Notes: generated by a model not told the origin, from the sequence alone. A stretch of DNA of 58,584 nt from Tenericutes bacterium ADurb.Bin239 (GCA_002069815.1 MWCB01000005.1:1-58584); one strand, 5' to 3'; counted from the stretch's first letter, positions 28,537-38,069 are shown. Program-made: numbers and translations.

Positions 28537-30534
28537 TTATATTATACTAGACTTTAAACTAATCGTGCCATCAAGGTCTGTTCTTTTGATAATTACCTCG
28601 TATTTAGTTAAGGTTGCAAGCACACTAGCGTGCGGATGACCATAGTTATTTTGATAGCCACAGCTAATAATCGCAATCTGGGGGCGCAGTGCCTTAATAA
28701 ATTCATCACTAGTGCTAGTATTTGAACCGTGATGCCCAACTTTTAAAACATCAACAGCTAAGGATGGATAAGTTTTTAATAGTTCTTCTTCGTTTTCTAC
28801 CCCCGCATCACCCATTAGAAGCAAATTAAGCTTAGGAAAAGGAACGTAGATAATAAGCGATTCTAAATTAACATCATCATAATATCGATTATTTAAGTTT
28901 TGAAGAGTGATTCCATTAATAGCAAGCGGAAAACATGTTCTTTCCGTTATTACATTTTTAACAGGGAAATTGCGCACCAGTGTATCCATCGCTCCGTTAT
29001 GATCAAAGTCTTCATGCGTAATTATTAAATAATCTAAATGAAAAACTTTATTGCGTTTTAAGTATGGGATGAGAATATCATTTCCAACATCTTTATAAGT
29101 TAGTCCGCCCGTATCAATTAACACATATTTATTTTTAATGCGTAAAAGCGTGCTATCCCCTTGCCCGACATTAATAAAACTAACGGCGTATTCAAAGTAA
29201 TGCGACACAGGCAATAAACTTAATAAAAGCAAACCAGCCATTATTATTCCCACATTTTTTTGTAAAGGTTTTATTTTTGAATTTAAGCTATAAAGTAAGG
29301 TGCCAATTAAAAATATAATGATAAGTTTTGAAATAACACTAATATCGCCAAAATATAAAATAACATCACTTTTCTTCATTAACTCAATTAAGTAATATAC
29401 AAAATTTAAGATATTAATCGGGATATTTTTTAGTGGTCCTAAAAACAGTGTTACAAAATAAAGTAAATACCATAAACCCAAAAGCGGCACTAATAAAAGG
29501 GGCATAAAAACATATAAAAGATTAAAGGTTCCTGTCGTAAAAACTTTATAGGGGACAATAACACTAAATAAAATTAAAGTGCTTTGTAATCGTCCTTTTA
29601 TTGTGTTTGATGGTCTAATTAATATAAACAAAAAGGTTAAGATGTACGCTAAATAAAAGGCTGGGTCATAAATAAAATACGGATTAGTAAACAGAAACAA
29701 AAAGCAGGCAATGCTTGTTAGTTCAACACGATTAAAGGTCGCGTTAAATTTCTTTTTATTAAGAAAACGTAATAATCCGCCAATATAGATTCGGTAAAAA
29801 GCAAACTTGGTAATATTCAAAATAAAAAGTGGTAAAAGACATACATAACTTATGATTTCTTGTCCTACTTCATTTACAAATATCCCACTGATTTTTTTGA
29901 CTAAGCGCCGCAAAAAACTAAGGTGAGCGCCGGTTAAACTAATAAGAAAAAGTAAATCTAAACGCAATATATCTTTTAAAAAAGGATCATCATAATTTAT
30001 TGAGCGGGTGAGTAGTAAAGTTTTAATGTTTTCTAAGTGACGTGGATAAATAACGCTCTTATTAAAAAATCCTTTAAATAATCTCATAACTGACGGAAAA
30101 CGAAGTGCTAATAAACGTACATCAAGCGCCCATTTTATCCCCTTGTTTGCTAAGTATTTTCCATAATTAAACTCGCCTTCTAAACTCTTAAAGAAATAGG
30201 GAATCGTATTTCCTCTAATAAAAATGATATCACCAACTATTAGGCTGTGACCTTGAACCTTTACATAGAACTTACCTTTTAATGTCCAAATAATAATATG
30301 ATTCCGTCCTGTTTTAGTAACTAACGCTAATTCTTCGCTAAAAGGTAGTGTTGCCCTAAAGTTACTTAAAGTCATCATAATTAGACCGCATAAAAAAGCA
30401 CCACCTATAAAAATAAAGATTTTTTTCTTTTGAAAAACGCGGACTAAAAGCAACACAAATGGAATACAAAATACCGGATGTTTTATGGCTAAAAGTCCGC
30501 AACAAAACGAAAGGAGGATGAACAATAAATTCAT
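28537..30534 (-). CDS. comEC: ComEC DNA-uptake channel with metallo-beta-lactamase domain
   Basis: ComEC forms the membrane channel that passes single-stranded DNA during natural transformation. It has N-terminal helices, an OB-like region (~60-120), the competence membrane domain (~190-440) and a C-terminal metallo-beta-lactamase-like domain. That domain has INVGQGDSTLLR, THEDFDHNGAM (the H-x-D-x-D-H set), MGDAG and KVGHHGSN. Length 665 is within the family range. It overlaps comEA by four bases. No comEB, pilus or comGA genes are in the window, so competence is not proven. Confidence 0.95.
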   Translation of the reverse strand: MNLLFILLSFCCGLLAIKHPVFCIPFVLLLVRVFQKKKIFIFIGGAFLCGLIMMTLSNFRATLPFSEELALVTKTGRNHIIIWTLKGKFYVKVQGHSLIVGDIIFIRGNTIPYFFKSLEGEFNYGKYLANKGIKWALDVRLLALRFPSVMRLFKGFFNKSVIYPRHLENIKTLLLTRSINYDDPFLKDILRLDLLFLISLTGAHLSFLRRLVKKISGIFVNEVGQEIISYVCLLPLFILNITKFAFYRIYIGGLLRFLNKKKFNATFNRVELTSIACFLFLFTNPYFIYDPAFYLAYILTFLFILIRPSNTIKGRLQSTLILFSVIVPYKVFTTGTFNLLYVFMPLLLVPLLGLWYLLYFVTLFLGPLKNIPINILNFVYYLIELMKKSDVILYFGDISVISKLIIIFLIGTLLYSLNSKIKPLQKNVGIIMAGLLLLSLLPVSHYFEYAVSFINVGQGDSTLLRIKNKYVLIDTGGLTYKDVGNDILIPYLKRNKVFHLDYLIITHEDFDHNGAMDTLVRNFPVKNVITERTCFPLAINGITLQNLNNRYYDDVNLESLIIYVPFPKLNLLLMGDAGVENEEELLKTYPSLAVDVLKVGHHGSNTSTSDEFIKALRPQIAIISCGYQNNYGHPHASVLATLTKYEVIIKRTDLDGTISLKSSII

Positions 30535-31067
30535 CGCAAAATTATATGATTCTTAATTTTCTCAAAGGTTGCCTTCGCAATCCCTTTTACCTTCATTACT
30601 TCTTCTAAATAAGTAAAATCACCATGTTCTCCGCGATATTGAATAATCGCACTTGCAAGGGTATCACCAATCCCGTTTATTTCCATTAGCTTATCTTTCG
30701 GATCAAAGTTAATATTCACTTTCTTCAGCGGCATTTCTCCGCAGTAATCATCTAAGTCGTTAATCGGGGCAATATAGTAATTTACCCCCGCCACAAGTAA
30801 AGTCTCTTCAATATAAGCACGAGCATCAGCGTTACTAGTGGGCCCACCAGCTGCCATTATTAAATCGCCCACTGTTTCATCTTTTTTAACAACATACGTT
30901 CCTGGTTTCGTTACTTGTCCCGTAACGGTAATTGACAAAAAGTTATCATCCACTACATACACTGATGTATTTCCTTGCCGATTAGCGTTCATATTGTGAT
31001 TAATTACCGTAAAGGCAAAAATGACGATAACGGTGGCAATCACTACTCCTATCATTAGCTTTAACAT
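30531..31067 (-). CDS. comEA: ComEA-like DNA receptor
   Basis: ComEA is the membrane-anchored double-stranded DNA receptor for uptake. It has an N-terminal membrane helix (~4-23), an SLBB-type domain (ITVTGQVTKPGTYVVKKDETVGDLIMAAGG) and a C-terminal helix-hairpin-helix pair (INGIGDTLASAIIQYRGEHG and VKGIAKATFEKIK). It has 178 residues. The AGGAGG ribosome-binding site lies inside a 9-bp hairpin just upstream. The four-base overlap with comEC couples their translation. Confidence 0.95.
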   Translation of the reverse strand: MLKLMIGVVIATVIVIFAFTVINHNMNANRQGNTSVYVVDDNFLSITVTGQVTKPGTYVVKKDETVGDLIMAAGGPTSNADARAYIEETLLVAGVNYYIAPINDLDDYCGEMPLKKVNINFDPKDKLMEINGIGDTLASAIIQYRGEHGDFTYLEEVMKVKGIAKATFEKIKNHIILR

Positions 31068-31076
31068 AAATAAAAA

Positions 31077-31098
31077 CCTCCTACTAATAAGTAGGAAG
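31077..31098 (-). promoter_or_regulatory. Hairpin sequestering the comEA ribosome-binding site
   Basis: On the minus strand CTTCCTACT and AGTAGGAGG pair over 9 bp (one G-U) around TATT, followed by TTTTTATTT and the comEA ATG. The 3' arm contains the whole AGGAGG. It could act as a terminator of greA, a translational lock on comEA, or both. Confidence 0.65.
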
Positions 31099-31128
31099 TA
31101 ATTTATTTTTTTACTACAAAACGCTTAA

Positions 31129-31608
31129 TTATTCAATTGGTTCCGTCGAAATATTTAAGATTTGCACCTCATAAGGGACATGCGCTCGAACTAAGACGCG
31201 ATCACCAACTTTTTTCCCTAAAATAGCGGTGGCAATGGGGGCATCAACTGAAACCGTGCCATTAAGTGGCCGACCTTCAAATTGCCCTAATATCCGAAAT
31301 GAGAATGTTTCATCATTCGTATTGTCGTGAACTTCAACATAGTTACCAACCGCAACGGTCTTACTTGTCTTTGAATACTCAACGACTTCTTTATTCGCTA
31401 AGATGCGTTCAATTTCTAAAATACGGCTTTCAATATTACCTTGTTTATTACGAGCCGCGTCGTAATCAGCGTTTTCACTTAAGTCTCCAAAACTGCGGGC
31501 TTCTTCAATTTCTTTAAGCACTAACGGTCTTTCGACGTTAACGAGCACACTTAATTCTTCTTCTAAGGCATCAACGCCTTCTTGCGTCAAAGTATATTTA
31601 TTATTCAT
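31129..31608 (-). CDS. greA: Transcription elongation factor GreA
   Basis: GreA rescues backtracked RNA polymerase by stimulating transcript cleavage. The N-terminal coiled coil (YTLTQEGVDALEEELSVL, then EIEEARSFGDLSENADYDAARNKQ) carries the acidic tip (GDLSENADYD), and the C-terminal FKBP-like domain follows. It has 159 residues and AGGAG nearby. It has its own promoter and leads into comEA and comEC. Confidence 0.97.
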   Translation of the reverse strand: MNNKYTLTQEGVDALEEELSVLVNVERPLVLKEIEEARSFGDLSENADYDAARNKQGNIESRILEIERILANKEVVEYSKTSKTVAVGNYVEVHDNTNDETFSFRILGQFEGRPLNGTVSVDAPIATAILGKKVGDRVLVRAHVPYEVQILNISTEPIE

Positions 31609-31638
31609 AGTCTTTTCTCCTATATAAATTGCTTTGCC

Positions 31639-31666
31639 ATTATACCATAATATGGCTAACGTTCAA
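31639..31666 (-). promoter_or_regulatory. Promoter of greA
   Basis: On the minus strand TTGAAC (31661-31666) and TATAAT (31639-31644), 16 bases apart, with TGG before the -10 box as an extended -10 element. Confidence 0.78.
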
Positions 31667-31686
31667 GTGATAACAAAAGTAAGCGT

Positions 31687-31935
31687 TTACTCTTCTAATT
31701 CACTCTCGTAAGCAGCAAAAACTTCTTCAATTTCCGCAATTTCTTCTTCGTCTTCAACGTATTCTAGTGTCCCATCATCATAATAGCGAGCATACATTAC
31801 TTCTTCATCATTATTTTCATCGTAGAAATAAACGTATTTCATCCCTCTTTCTTCATTTTCATACGTAAAGAGAATGACAAATGTTTGTTCTGTGCCATCT
31901 TCTTCAATGATGGTAATTAAATCATTTTCTTGCAT
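31687..31935 (-). CDS. DUF1292 family protein
   Basis: This 82-residue, very acidic protein is of the DUF1292 (YrzB-like) family, whose function is unknown. It has ITIIEEDGTEQTFVILFTYENEERGMKYVYFY and an Asp/Glu-rich tail. It follows ruvX, overlapping its end by 14 bases, with AAAGGAG before its ATG. alaS-ruvX-DUF1292 is a standard Firmicutes gene order. Confidence 0.9.
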   Translation of the reverse strand: MQENDLITIIEEDGTEQTFVILFTYENEERGMKYVYFYDENNDEEVMYARYYDDGTLEYVEDEEEIAEIEEVFAAYESELEE

Positions 31936-32359
31936 TGTTTTTTCTCCTTTGTTCTAAATATGTCTCGAGTATATACTTGGCGGCAACAGCATCAATCTTT
32001 GCCTTTATTTGCTCCTTTTTATACCCTAGGCGCATAAGTTCTTCATTGGCTTCTAAAGTCGTATAAGTTTCGTTTATAAGCACAATTGGCGGCGAACCTT
32101 CTTTCAGAAGGTCATCACGGAATCGTTCCGCTGATCTAGCTCTTTCACCAACACTCCCATCGGTGTTAAGCGGATAACCAAGCGCTATTTCACTAATGTT
32201 CTCTTTTTGGCATATTGCTAAAACATGAGCGCGAGCTTTTTGATAGTAATGCGGCGCAAAGGTATAGTTTTCAAGCGCAACGGCAAACGTTTTATCGGCG
32301 TTAGTGATTGCAATCCCCAGTGTTTTTGTGCCTAAATCTAATCCTAATATTTTACTCAT
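31922..32359 (-). CDS. ruvX: RuvX/YqgF RNase H-like nuclease
   Basis: This is a 145-residue RNase H-fold protein of the YqgF family, involved in 16S rRNA 5' processing or Holliday-junction resolution. Features are LGLDLGTKTLGIAITN with the first Asp, EIALGYPLNTDGSVGERA, and LINETYTTLEANE before the final Asp region (KAKIDAVAAKYILETYL). It overlaps alaS by 8 bases and DUF1292 by 14. Confidence 0.95.
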   Translation of the reverse strand: MSKILGLDLGTKTLGIAITNADKTFAVALENYTFAPHYYQKARAHVLAICQKENISEIALGYPLNTDGSVGERARSAERFRDDLLKEGSPPIVLINETYTTLEANEELMRLGYKKEQIKAKIDAVAAKYILETYLEQRRKNNARK

Positions 32360-34952
32360 TAAGCACCTTTAGTACACTTGCGAGTACTTTATCTTTCTCC
32401 GGTAAATTTTTAAGAACCCCATTAGCGAAATCAGGGCGACCACCGCCACTGCCACCAAAGGCATTAGTTAAAGCTTTCATAACTTTATTCGCATTAAGCT
32501 TTGGTGATAGTGCCTTACTGACACTGACAAGAAGCGGAAAATCCGTAGTGTTATCACTAATTAATACAAGAAGCGCACTATGATCACCGCTTCTAATCTT
32601 ATCGGCTATTATGCCTAAGTCTTCGCGGCTTTCGCTACTAAAGAATTCAAGATAAATATTTATATCTCCGTGTTTTTTTGGTGCAAGTCGTTCAGCAGTG
32701 CGATGCAATTCTTTAGTTTTAAGTGCCTGCAGTTCACTGCTTAAAGCACTATTCCTTTCCCCTAATAAACGGACATGAGTTAACACATCTTTTTTATCTT
32801 TTAAGCCTAATTCGGTACTTAACCGTGCAACCGTATCCGCATATGTTTTTAAGTGTTCATAAGCCGCTAGACCAGTAAGAGCGACAATCCGTCTGACCCC
32901 ACTAGCGATACTACTTTCACTAACGATCACAAACGGACCGATTTTACTTGTGTTACTAATGTGCGTGCCCCCGCATAACTCAATTGAGATTCCGGCAAAA
33001 ATAACGACACGGACTAAATCCCCATATTTTTCCATAAATAAAGCTTTCGCTCCTAATTTTTGGGCTTCTGGTAACGTCATATATTTAACAGTTAAGGGCA
33101 CGGCATCACTAATGTATTTATTAACAATTAATTCAATCTTTGCAAGTTCCTCTTCTTTAACCCGACTATTATAATTAAAATCAAACCGTAAGTAATCAGG
33201 ACCAACGTAACTGCCCGCTTGACTTACTTCACTTCCTAAAACATCGTTAAGAGCGCGATGCAGTAAGTGAGTGGCACTATGATTAAGCATTGTTTGGCGC
33301 CGAGCGATTTCATCAATTTCAAGCGTGACTTTATCACCGACTTTAATCGTCCCGTAATCTAACGCTAAGTGGTGTAAATGTTGCCCGTGCGGCGCTTTAG
33401 TCATTGCCGTAACTACGGCTCTTAAGTCATGATTGCTCACAAAACCAGTATCACTAACTTGGCCACCACTTTCACTATAAAAGGGGGTTAAATCAAAGAT
33501 TGCACTAACTTCGTCACCACTTTCCTTCACCGCTATCCCATTTTTGAATAAGCCAATAACAGTCGCGTTAAGTTTATGTTCATGCTCGACAAATTGCGAT
33601 GGCTTACTAAATTTTAATAAATCCTCACTTTGCGTGGCCATACTATTTAAATTCTTGCGGGCAGCTCGGGCGCGCTCTCGTTGCGCTTCAAGTAATACTT
33701 CAAAACCTTTAACATCAACACTAGCGCCATTTTCGTTAGCAATTTCAAGCGTTAAATCAATTGGAAAACCAAAGGTATCGTAAAGTTTAAAGGCAACTTC
33801 ACCACTAATTTTTTTACTATTAGCGAGTGCGCCACGTAATAATTCTTCACCGTGACTTAATGTATTTAAAAACCGTATTTCTTCGGCTTTAATAAGCCGT
33901 TCAATGTGTTCTTTTCTTGCGACTAAATAAGGATAAAAATCTTTCATTGCTTTAATAACACTAGCGACAAGTTGATAGAGGAAAGGTTCTTTCATTCCAA
34001 TCTTTTGACCATAGCGAACCGCCCGTCGTAAGAGTCGACGTAAAACATAACCGCGGCCTTCATTACTAAAACTTGCGCCATCGGCAATAGCAAATGTCGC
34101 CGCCCTAATATGATCAGCAATCACTCTAAAACTAACTTTATGTTCACCATATTTTTGTTTTGATAATTTTTCTAATTCGTTAATTATCGGCATAAATAAA
34201 TCAGTTTTAAAATTACTTTGAACGCCTTGCATGACACTGGCAATTCGTTCTAAACCCGCGCCCGTGTCAATATTTTTACTAGGAAGTTCTTCATAGTTTG
34301 CTCGTTTCACTCCCGCTTTGGCGTTATATTGACTAAACACAATATTCCAAATTTCGAGGAAACGGTCATTATCACTATCATTTTCTAAAAGTTTTACCCC
34401 TAATTTTTGCGGATCATACTCGACCCCTAAATCAAAGAAGATTTCCGTATTAGGACCACACGGTCCTTCCCCAATTTCCCAATAGTTATCGTCATTAGGA
34501 ATAACATGATACTTATCGACCCCTAAGCTAATCCATAAATCGCGTGTTTCGGTGTCACTGGGGTGATAGGTAAAATATAGTTTTTCAACTGGTAAACCTA
34601 AATAATCTTTACTCGTTAAAAATTCAAAACCCCATGTAATCGCTTCTTTACGGAAATAATCACCAATACTAAAGTTACCTAACATTTCAAAAAAGGTATG
34701 GTGTCGATTCGTCTTCCCAACATTTTCAATATCATTAGTGCGGATACTTTTTTGCACGTTCGCTAGCCGTTTATCATGACTAACTTTACTACCATCAAAA
34801 TATTGTTTAAGCGCCGCTACTCCTGAATTAATCCAAAGGAGTGTGTGGTCATTAACTGGAATCAAACTAGCGCCATCAATAATCGTGTGCTTTTTACTTT
34901 TAAAAAAGGATAGCCACATGGTGCGAATATCATTACTTGTTAATTTTTTCAT
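32352..34952 (-). CDS. alaS: Alanyl-tRNA synthetase
   Basis: AlaS charges tRNA-Ala. The class II core is at the N-terminus (IRTMWLSFFKSKKHTI, MLGNFSIGDYF, GAGLERIASVMQG). The editing domain has HSATHLLHRAL and CGGTHISNTSKIG, and the C-terminal oligomerisation/DHHA1 domain ends in GGSGGGRPDFANG. It has 866 residues. A GAAAGG ribosome-binding site lies six bases before the ATG, at the end of a T-box leader. It heads an operon with ruvX and DUF1292. Confidence 0.98.
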   Translation of the reverse strand: MKKLTSNDIRTMWLSFFKSKKHTIIDGASLIPVNDHTLLWINSGVAALKQYFDGSKVSHDKRLANVQKSIRTNDIENVGKTNRHHTFFEMLGNFSIGDYFRKEAITWGFEFLTSKDYLGLPVEKLYFTYHPSDTETRDLWISLGVDKYHVIPNDDNYWEIGEGPCGPNTEIFFDLGVEYDPQKLGVKLLENDSDNDRFLEIWNIVFSQYNAKAGVKRANYEELPSKNIDTGAGLERIASVMQGVQSNFKTDLFMPIINELEKLSKQKYGEHKVSFRVIADHIRAATFAIADGASFSNEGRGYVLRRLLRRAVRYGQKIGMKEPFLYQLVASVIKAMKDFYPYLVARKEHIERLIKAEEIRFLNTLSHGEELLRGALANSKKISGEVAFKLYDTFGFPIDLTLEIANENGASVDVKGFEVLLEAQRERARAARKNLNSMATQSEDLLKFSKPSQFVEHEHKLNATVIGLFKNGIAVKESGDEVSAIFDLTPFYSESGGQVSDTGFVSNHDLRAVVTAMTKAPHGQHLHHLALDYGTIKVGDKVTLEIDEIARRQTMLNHSATHLLHRALNDVLGSEVSQAGSYVGPDYLRFDFNYNSRVKEEELAKIELIVNKYISDAVPLTVKYMTLPEAQKLGAKALFMEKYGDLVRVVIFAGISIELCGGTHISNTSKIGPFVIVSESSIASGVRRIVALTGLAAYEHLKTYADTVARLSTELGLKDKKDVLTHVRLLGERNSALSSELQALKTKELHRTAERLAPKKHGDINIYLEFFSSESREDLGIIADKIRSGDHSALLVLISDNTTDFPLLVSVSKALSPKLNANKVMKALTNAFGGSGGGRPDFANGVLKNLPEKDKVLASVLKVLNE

Positions 34953-35158
34953 ACAAAACCTTTCAAACTAACATAGGAACGACAAGCGCCGCGGTACCAT
35001 CCTATCTTCATCGTTATGATGCTCTTAATTGATTCTTTAACGGGAATTAGCCGGCGAGGATTAATCGCTCGAAGGAAGTGGCATGTTTTACTAATTGAGT
35101 CCTTGCACCTATTGACTCTCGCTAATAAGGCGTAAAACTTCGTTTCCTTATTGATTTC
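34953..35158 (-). promoter_or_regulatory. Alanine T-box leader of alaS
   Basis: The minus-strand leader has the T-box core GGATGGTACCGCG (34990-35002). Stem I can be drawn: AAGGAA pairs with TTCCTT, GTTTTAC with GTAAAAC, and the internal loop between them contains ATGCCAC, so the specifier is GCC (Ala; 35080-35082). The distal hairpin is GAGTC/GACTC. An antiterminator helix ATAGGA/TCCTAT encloses the T-box bulge. After it I see no stable terminator with a U run, only GAAAGGTTTTGT and the start codon. The leader should sense uncharged tRNA-Ala; whether control is by termination or translation is open. Confidence 0.88.
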
Positions 35159-35164
35159 GGTAAT

Positions 35165-35170
35165 ATTATA
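35165..35170 (-). promoter_or_regulatory. Extended -10 promoter of alaS leader
   Basis: TATAAT preceded by TGC on the minus strand, 13 bases past the mnmA stop. No good -35 hexamer is seen at 16-18 bases. It places the start of the T-box transcript near 35158. Confidence 0.65.
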
Positions 35171-35183
35171 GCATACTTAAAAG

Positions 35184-36332
35184 TTAATTAACTTTTTTGC
35201 CCTTATAAAACACATCATGGATGATGGCACCCCCTAAGCAAGTATCTCCGTCATAAAAAACCGCGGCTTGTCCGGGGGTAACGGCGTAATAAGATCTAGG
35301 GAAGACTAAATAGCTTCCACTTTCATCTTTAACATAGGTAGCGGGTAAATCTTTTTGACGATAGCGTAATTTAACATTCAACCTACTACCACTTGGTAAT
35401 TCCTCATTGATAAAATTAACGTGGGTGAGACTAATTTTATCACTTTTTAAGTGCTCATCTTGATCATCGTTAGCGACATATAAAATATTGTTAACAACAT
35501 CCTTTTTACACACATACCATCGCTTGTTTTCTGGATAATCTTTGAGTCCGCCAATCCCTAAACCGCGCCGTTGCCCCAGCGTATAATAATAGACGCCAGA
35601 ATGTGTTCCAATCTTTTTATTTGTATTAATATCAACAATTATTCCGTGTTGCGCGGGAATATAGTTTTTTAAGAAATCACGGAAGTGGCGTTCACCAATA
35701 AAACAAATTCCCGTACTATCCTTTTTCTTAGCAGGACTAAGATTTAAAGATGCGGCTATAGCGCGGACTTTGGTCTTCGGTATATCACCAAGTGGGAACA
35801 TACTTTTTTCAAGTTGACTTTTTGATAGTTGACTTAAGAAATACGTTTGATCTTTGTTTTTATCGGCACTCTTCTTCAATTTAAGAACACCGTCTTCTCT
35901 TGCAAGCTTTGCATAATGTCCAGTAGCAACATAATCAGCACCGCGGGCTAATGCCCACTTTAAAAATGCATCAAATTTGATATATTTATTGCAAAATATA
36001 TCGGGATTAGGGGTTCGCCCCACTGCATATTCTTCTAAAAAATAAGTAAAAACGTTATCCCAGTACTCTTTAACAAAGTCGACACGATGAAGTTTAATCC
36101 CTAAAGCAAAAGCCACATTTTGGGCATCCGCAAAATCAACTTCCTGCGGACAAGTGGGGTCATGTAACGTAGGATTACCACTTACATCATTATTTAAAAG
36201 CGAATCCCAGTTCCGCATAAAAGCCGCTTCAACGTTATAACCTTGCTCTTTTAAAAGCGCAAGGGCAACCGCACTATCAACACCGCCACTAAGGCCAACC
36301 ATTACTTTAATGTTTGCTTTATCTTTTTTCAT
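35184..36332 (-). CDS. mnmA: tRNA 2-thiouridylase MnmA
   Basis: MnmA thiolates U34 of Lys, Glu and Gln tRNAs. It has the PP-loop GLSGGVDSAVALALL, the family segment RTPNPDIFCNKYIKFD with the first catalytic Cys, the second Cys in DSTGICFIGERHF, and GQRRGLGIGG. It has 382 residues. It overlaps the end of dtd by 14 bases, and its own stop is followed by the alaS promoter. mnmA next to alaS is common in Bacilli. Confidence 0.97.
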   Translation of the reverse strand: MKKDKANIKVMVGLSGGVDSAVALALLKEQGYNVEAAFMRNWDSLLNNDVSGNPTLHDPTCPQEVDFADAQNVAFALGIKLHRVDFVKEYWDNVFTYFLEEYAVGRTPNPDIFCNKYIKFDAFLKWALARGADYVATGHYAKLAREDGVLKLKKSADKNKDQTYFLSQLSKSQLEKSMFPLGDIPKTKVRAIAASLNLSPAKKKDSTGICFIGERHFRDFLKNYIPAQHGIIVDINTNKKIGTHSGVYYYTLGQRRGLGIGGLKDYPENKRWYVCKKDVVNNILYVANDDQDEHLKSDKISLTHVNFINEELPSGSRLNVKLRYRQKDLPATYVKDESGSYLVFPRSYYAVTPGQAAVFYDGDTCLGGAIIHDVFYKGKKVN

Positions 36333-36762
36333 CGCTATCTAATAAATAGGTGACGGGACCGACATTAGTAAATGTGATATTCATATCGGCCCCAAACACA
36401 CCAGTGGATACTTTAACATAATTACCTAGCTCGGCGTTAAAGTAATCGTATAATTCACTACTTTCCTTCCCCCCTAACACTTTGGTAAAGGACGGACGAC
36501 GGCTATTAAATTCACCATAAAGCGTAAATTGACTTACACTTAAAACTTCACCATTTACTTGGTTAATATTTAAGTTAGTCTTACCGTTTTCATCAGGAAA
36601 TATACGCATAAGTGCTATCTTTTCCGCCATTTTCTTTACTACTTCTTTATCGTCACTAAGCGTAAACGACACTAGTAAAAGTAAACCGTAATCAACGCTT
36701 GCATATACTTCGTTATTTATTTCTAATTTCGCGTTTTTAACAATTTGAGCAACGACGCGCAT
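36319..36762 (-). CDS. dtd: D-aminoacyl-tRNA deacylase
   Basis: Dtd hydrolyses D-aminoacyl-tRNAs and mischarged Gly-tRNA-Ala. Both active-site motifs are visible: SVSQFTLYG and the Gly-Pro motif NVGPVTYLL. It has 147 residues. Its ATG overlaps the pdp stop by one base (TAATG) and its end overlaps mnmA, so the three are coupled. It is usually found beside relA; here it is not. Confidence 0.96.
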   Translation of the reverse strand: MRVVAQIVKNAKLEINNEVYASVDYGLLLLVSFTLSDDKEVVKKMAEKIALMRIFPDENGKTNLNINQVNGEVLSVSQFTLYGEFNSRRPSFTKVLGGKESSELYDYFNAELGNYVKVSTGVFGADMNITFTNVGPVTYLLDSDEKR

Positions 36763-38069
36763 TACTTAATATAATCGTGAATAATCGGTGGTACTTTAAT
36801 TTGCTTAGCGCTCAATTTAAAAGCATCATGAACATCGACTAAGATTGGCTTAGATACTTCATCCGCTTTATTCGTGTATACAAGCGCTAACCGTTCGCCT
36901 ACCTTCACTTTATCTCCTACTTTTTTATTTAAAACAATCCCGGCTGACATATCAATGACATCATCATAAGTCTCGCGTCCGCCGCCTAGTTTCATACTTG
37001 CGATTCCAATTGCCATACTATCAATATGTTCAACGTATCCACCCCTAGTAGCGAGAACTTCAAAGACATGCTTACTAACCGTAAATTTTTCGGGATTGGT
37101 AATATAACTTGCATCACCGTGTTGCGCGGCAATCATATCCACTAATTTTTGCAGTGCGGCCCCAGATTTAATCTTGGCCTCAACCGCTTTACGAGCATCG
37201 TTAGCGTTTTGAACAACCCCCGCCTGTTCTAGCATTATGCAAGCGGCTTCAATACATAATTTAGTTAAATCAGCGGGTCCTTCACCCTTAAGGGTGGCAA
37301 TTGCTTCTTTAACTTCAAGAGCGTTACCAACCGCTAAGCCTAATGGCTGATCCATATCCGTTAAAATTGCCCGTGTATCGCGATTTAAACTCTTGCCGAT
37401 GTTTACCATCGCCCGGGCAAGGTCTTGGGCATCTGCAAGGGTTTTCATAAAAGCACCACTTCCAAACTTAACATCTAAAAGGATCGTATCACTTCCGGAA
37501 GCTAACTTCTTCGACATAATGGAACTAGCAATAAGGGGAATTGCCTCGACAGTCGCCGTGACATCGCGCAAGGCATATAACTTTTTATCAGCGGGCACTA
37601 AGTGACCAGTTTGGCCGATAATGGCACAACCAACTTCATTAACTTGTTTAATAAAATCTTCATTTGGGATATCAATGCGGGTCCCAGGAATACTTTCTAA
37701 TTTATCAAGGGTGCCGCCCGTATGACCTAAACCGCGCCCGCTCATTTTGGCAACTTTAACCCCAAAACTCGCCACTAGGGGACCCAACACTAAACTTGTC
37801 TTATCGCCGACCCCACCGGTGCTATGTTTATCGACTTTGATCCCTTTAATCGGGCTTAAATCAATAACATCACCACTATGCATCATCGCAAGAGTTAAGG
37901 CGGCGGTTTCTTCTTTATTCATCCCCCGCCACACAATTGCCATTAATAAACTACTCGTTTGATAATCAGGGATTGTACCCGCGGTTACGCCTTTAACGAA
38001 AAACTTAATTTCTTCTTCGGTTAGGGCCAAACCATCACGTTTTTTTAGAATAATGTCATACATCCGCAT
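36762..38069 (-). CDS. pdp: Pyrimidine-nucleoside phosphorylase
   Basis: Pdp splits uridine or thymidine to base and (deoxy)ribose 1-phosphate. Signatures are MRMYDIILKKRDGLALT, KVDKHSTGGVGDKTSLVLGP, MSGRGLGHTGGTLDKLESI and DVKFGSGAFM. It has 435 residues, with AGGAG ten bases before the first ATG, which matches the B. subtilis start (Met-Arg-Met). Together with deoC it would form a deoxynucleoside salvage and catabolism route. Confidence 0.95.
   Translation of the reverse strand: MRMYDIILKKRDGLALTEEEIKFFVKGVTAGTIPDYQTSSLLMAIVWRGMNKEETAALTLAMMHSGDVIDLSPIKGIKVDKHSTGGVGDKTSLVLGPLVASFGVKVAKMSGRGLGHTGGTLDKLESIPGTRIDIPNEDFIKQVNEVGCAIIGQTGHLVPADKKLYALRDVTATVEAIPLIASSIMSKKLASGSDTILLDVKFGSGAFMKTLADAQDLARAMVNIGKSLNRDTRAILTDMDQPLGLAVGNALEVKEAIATLKGEGPADLTKLCIEAACIMLEQAGVVQNANDARKAVEAKIKSGAALQKLVDMIAAQHGDASYITNPEKFTVSKHVFEVLATRGGYVEHIDSMAIGIASMKLGGGRETYDDVIDMSAGIVLNKKVGDKVKVGERLALVYTNKADEVSKPILVDVHDAFKLSAKQIKVPPIIHDYIK

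Noticed and set aside
31675..31690. Terminator after DUF1292
   Set aside because: AGTAA/TTACT with TTTTG is only five weak pairs overlapping the stop codon; too weak to list.
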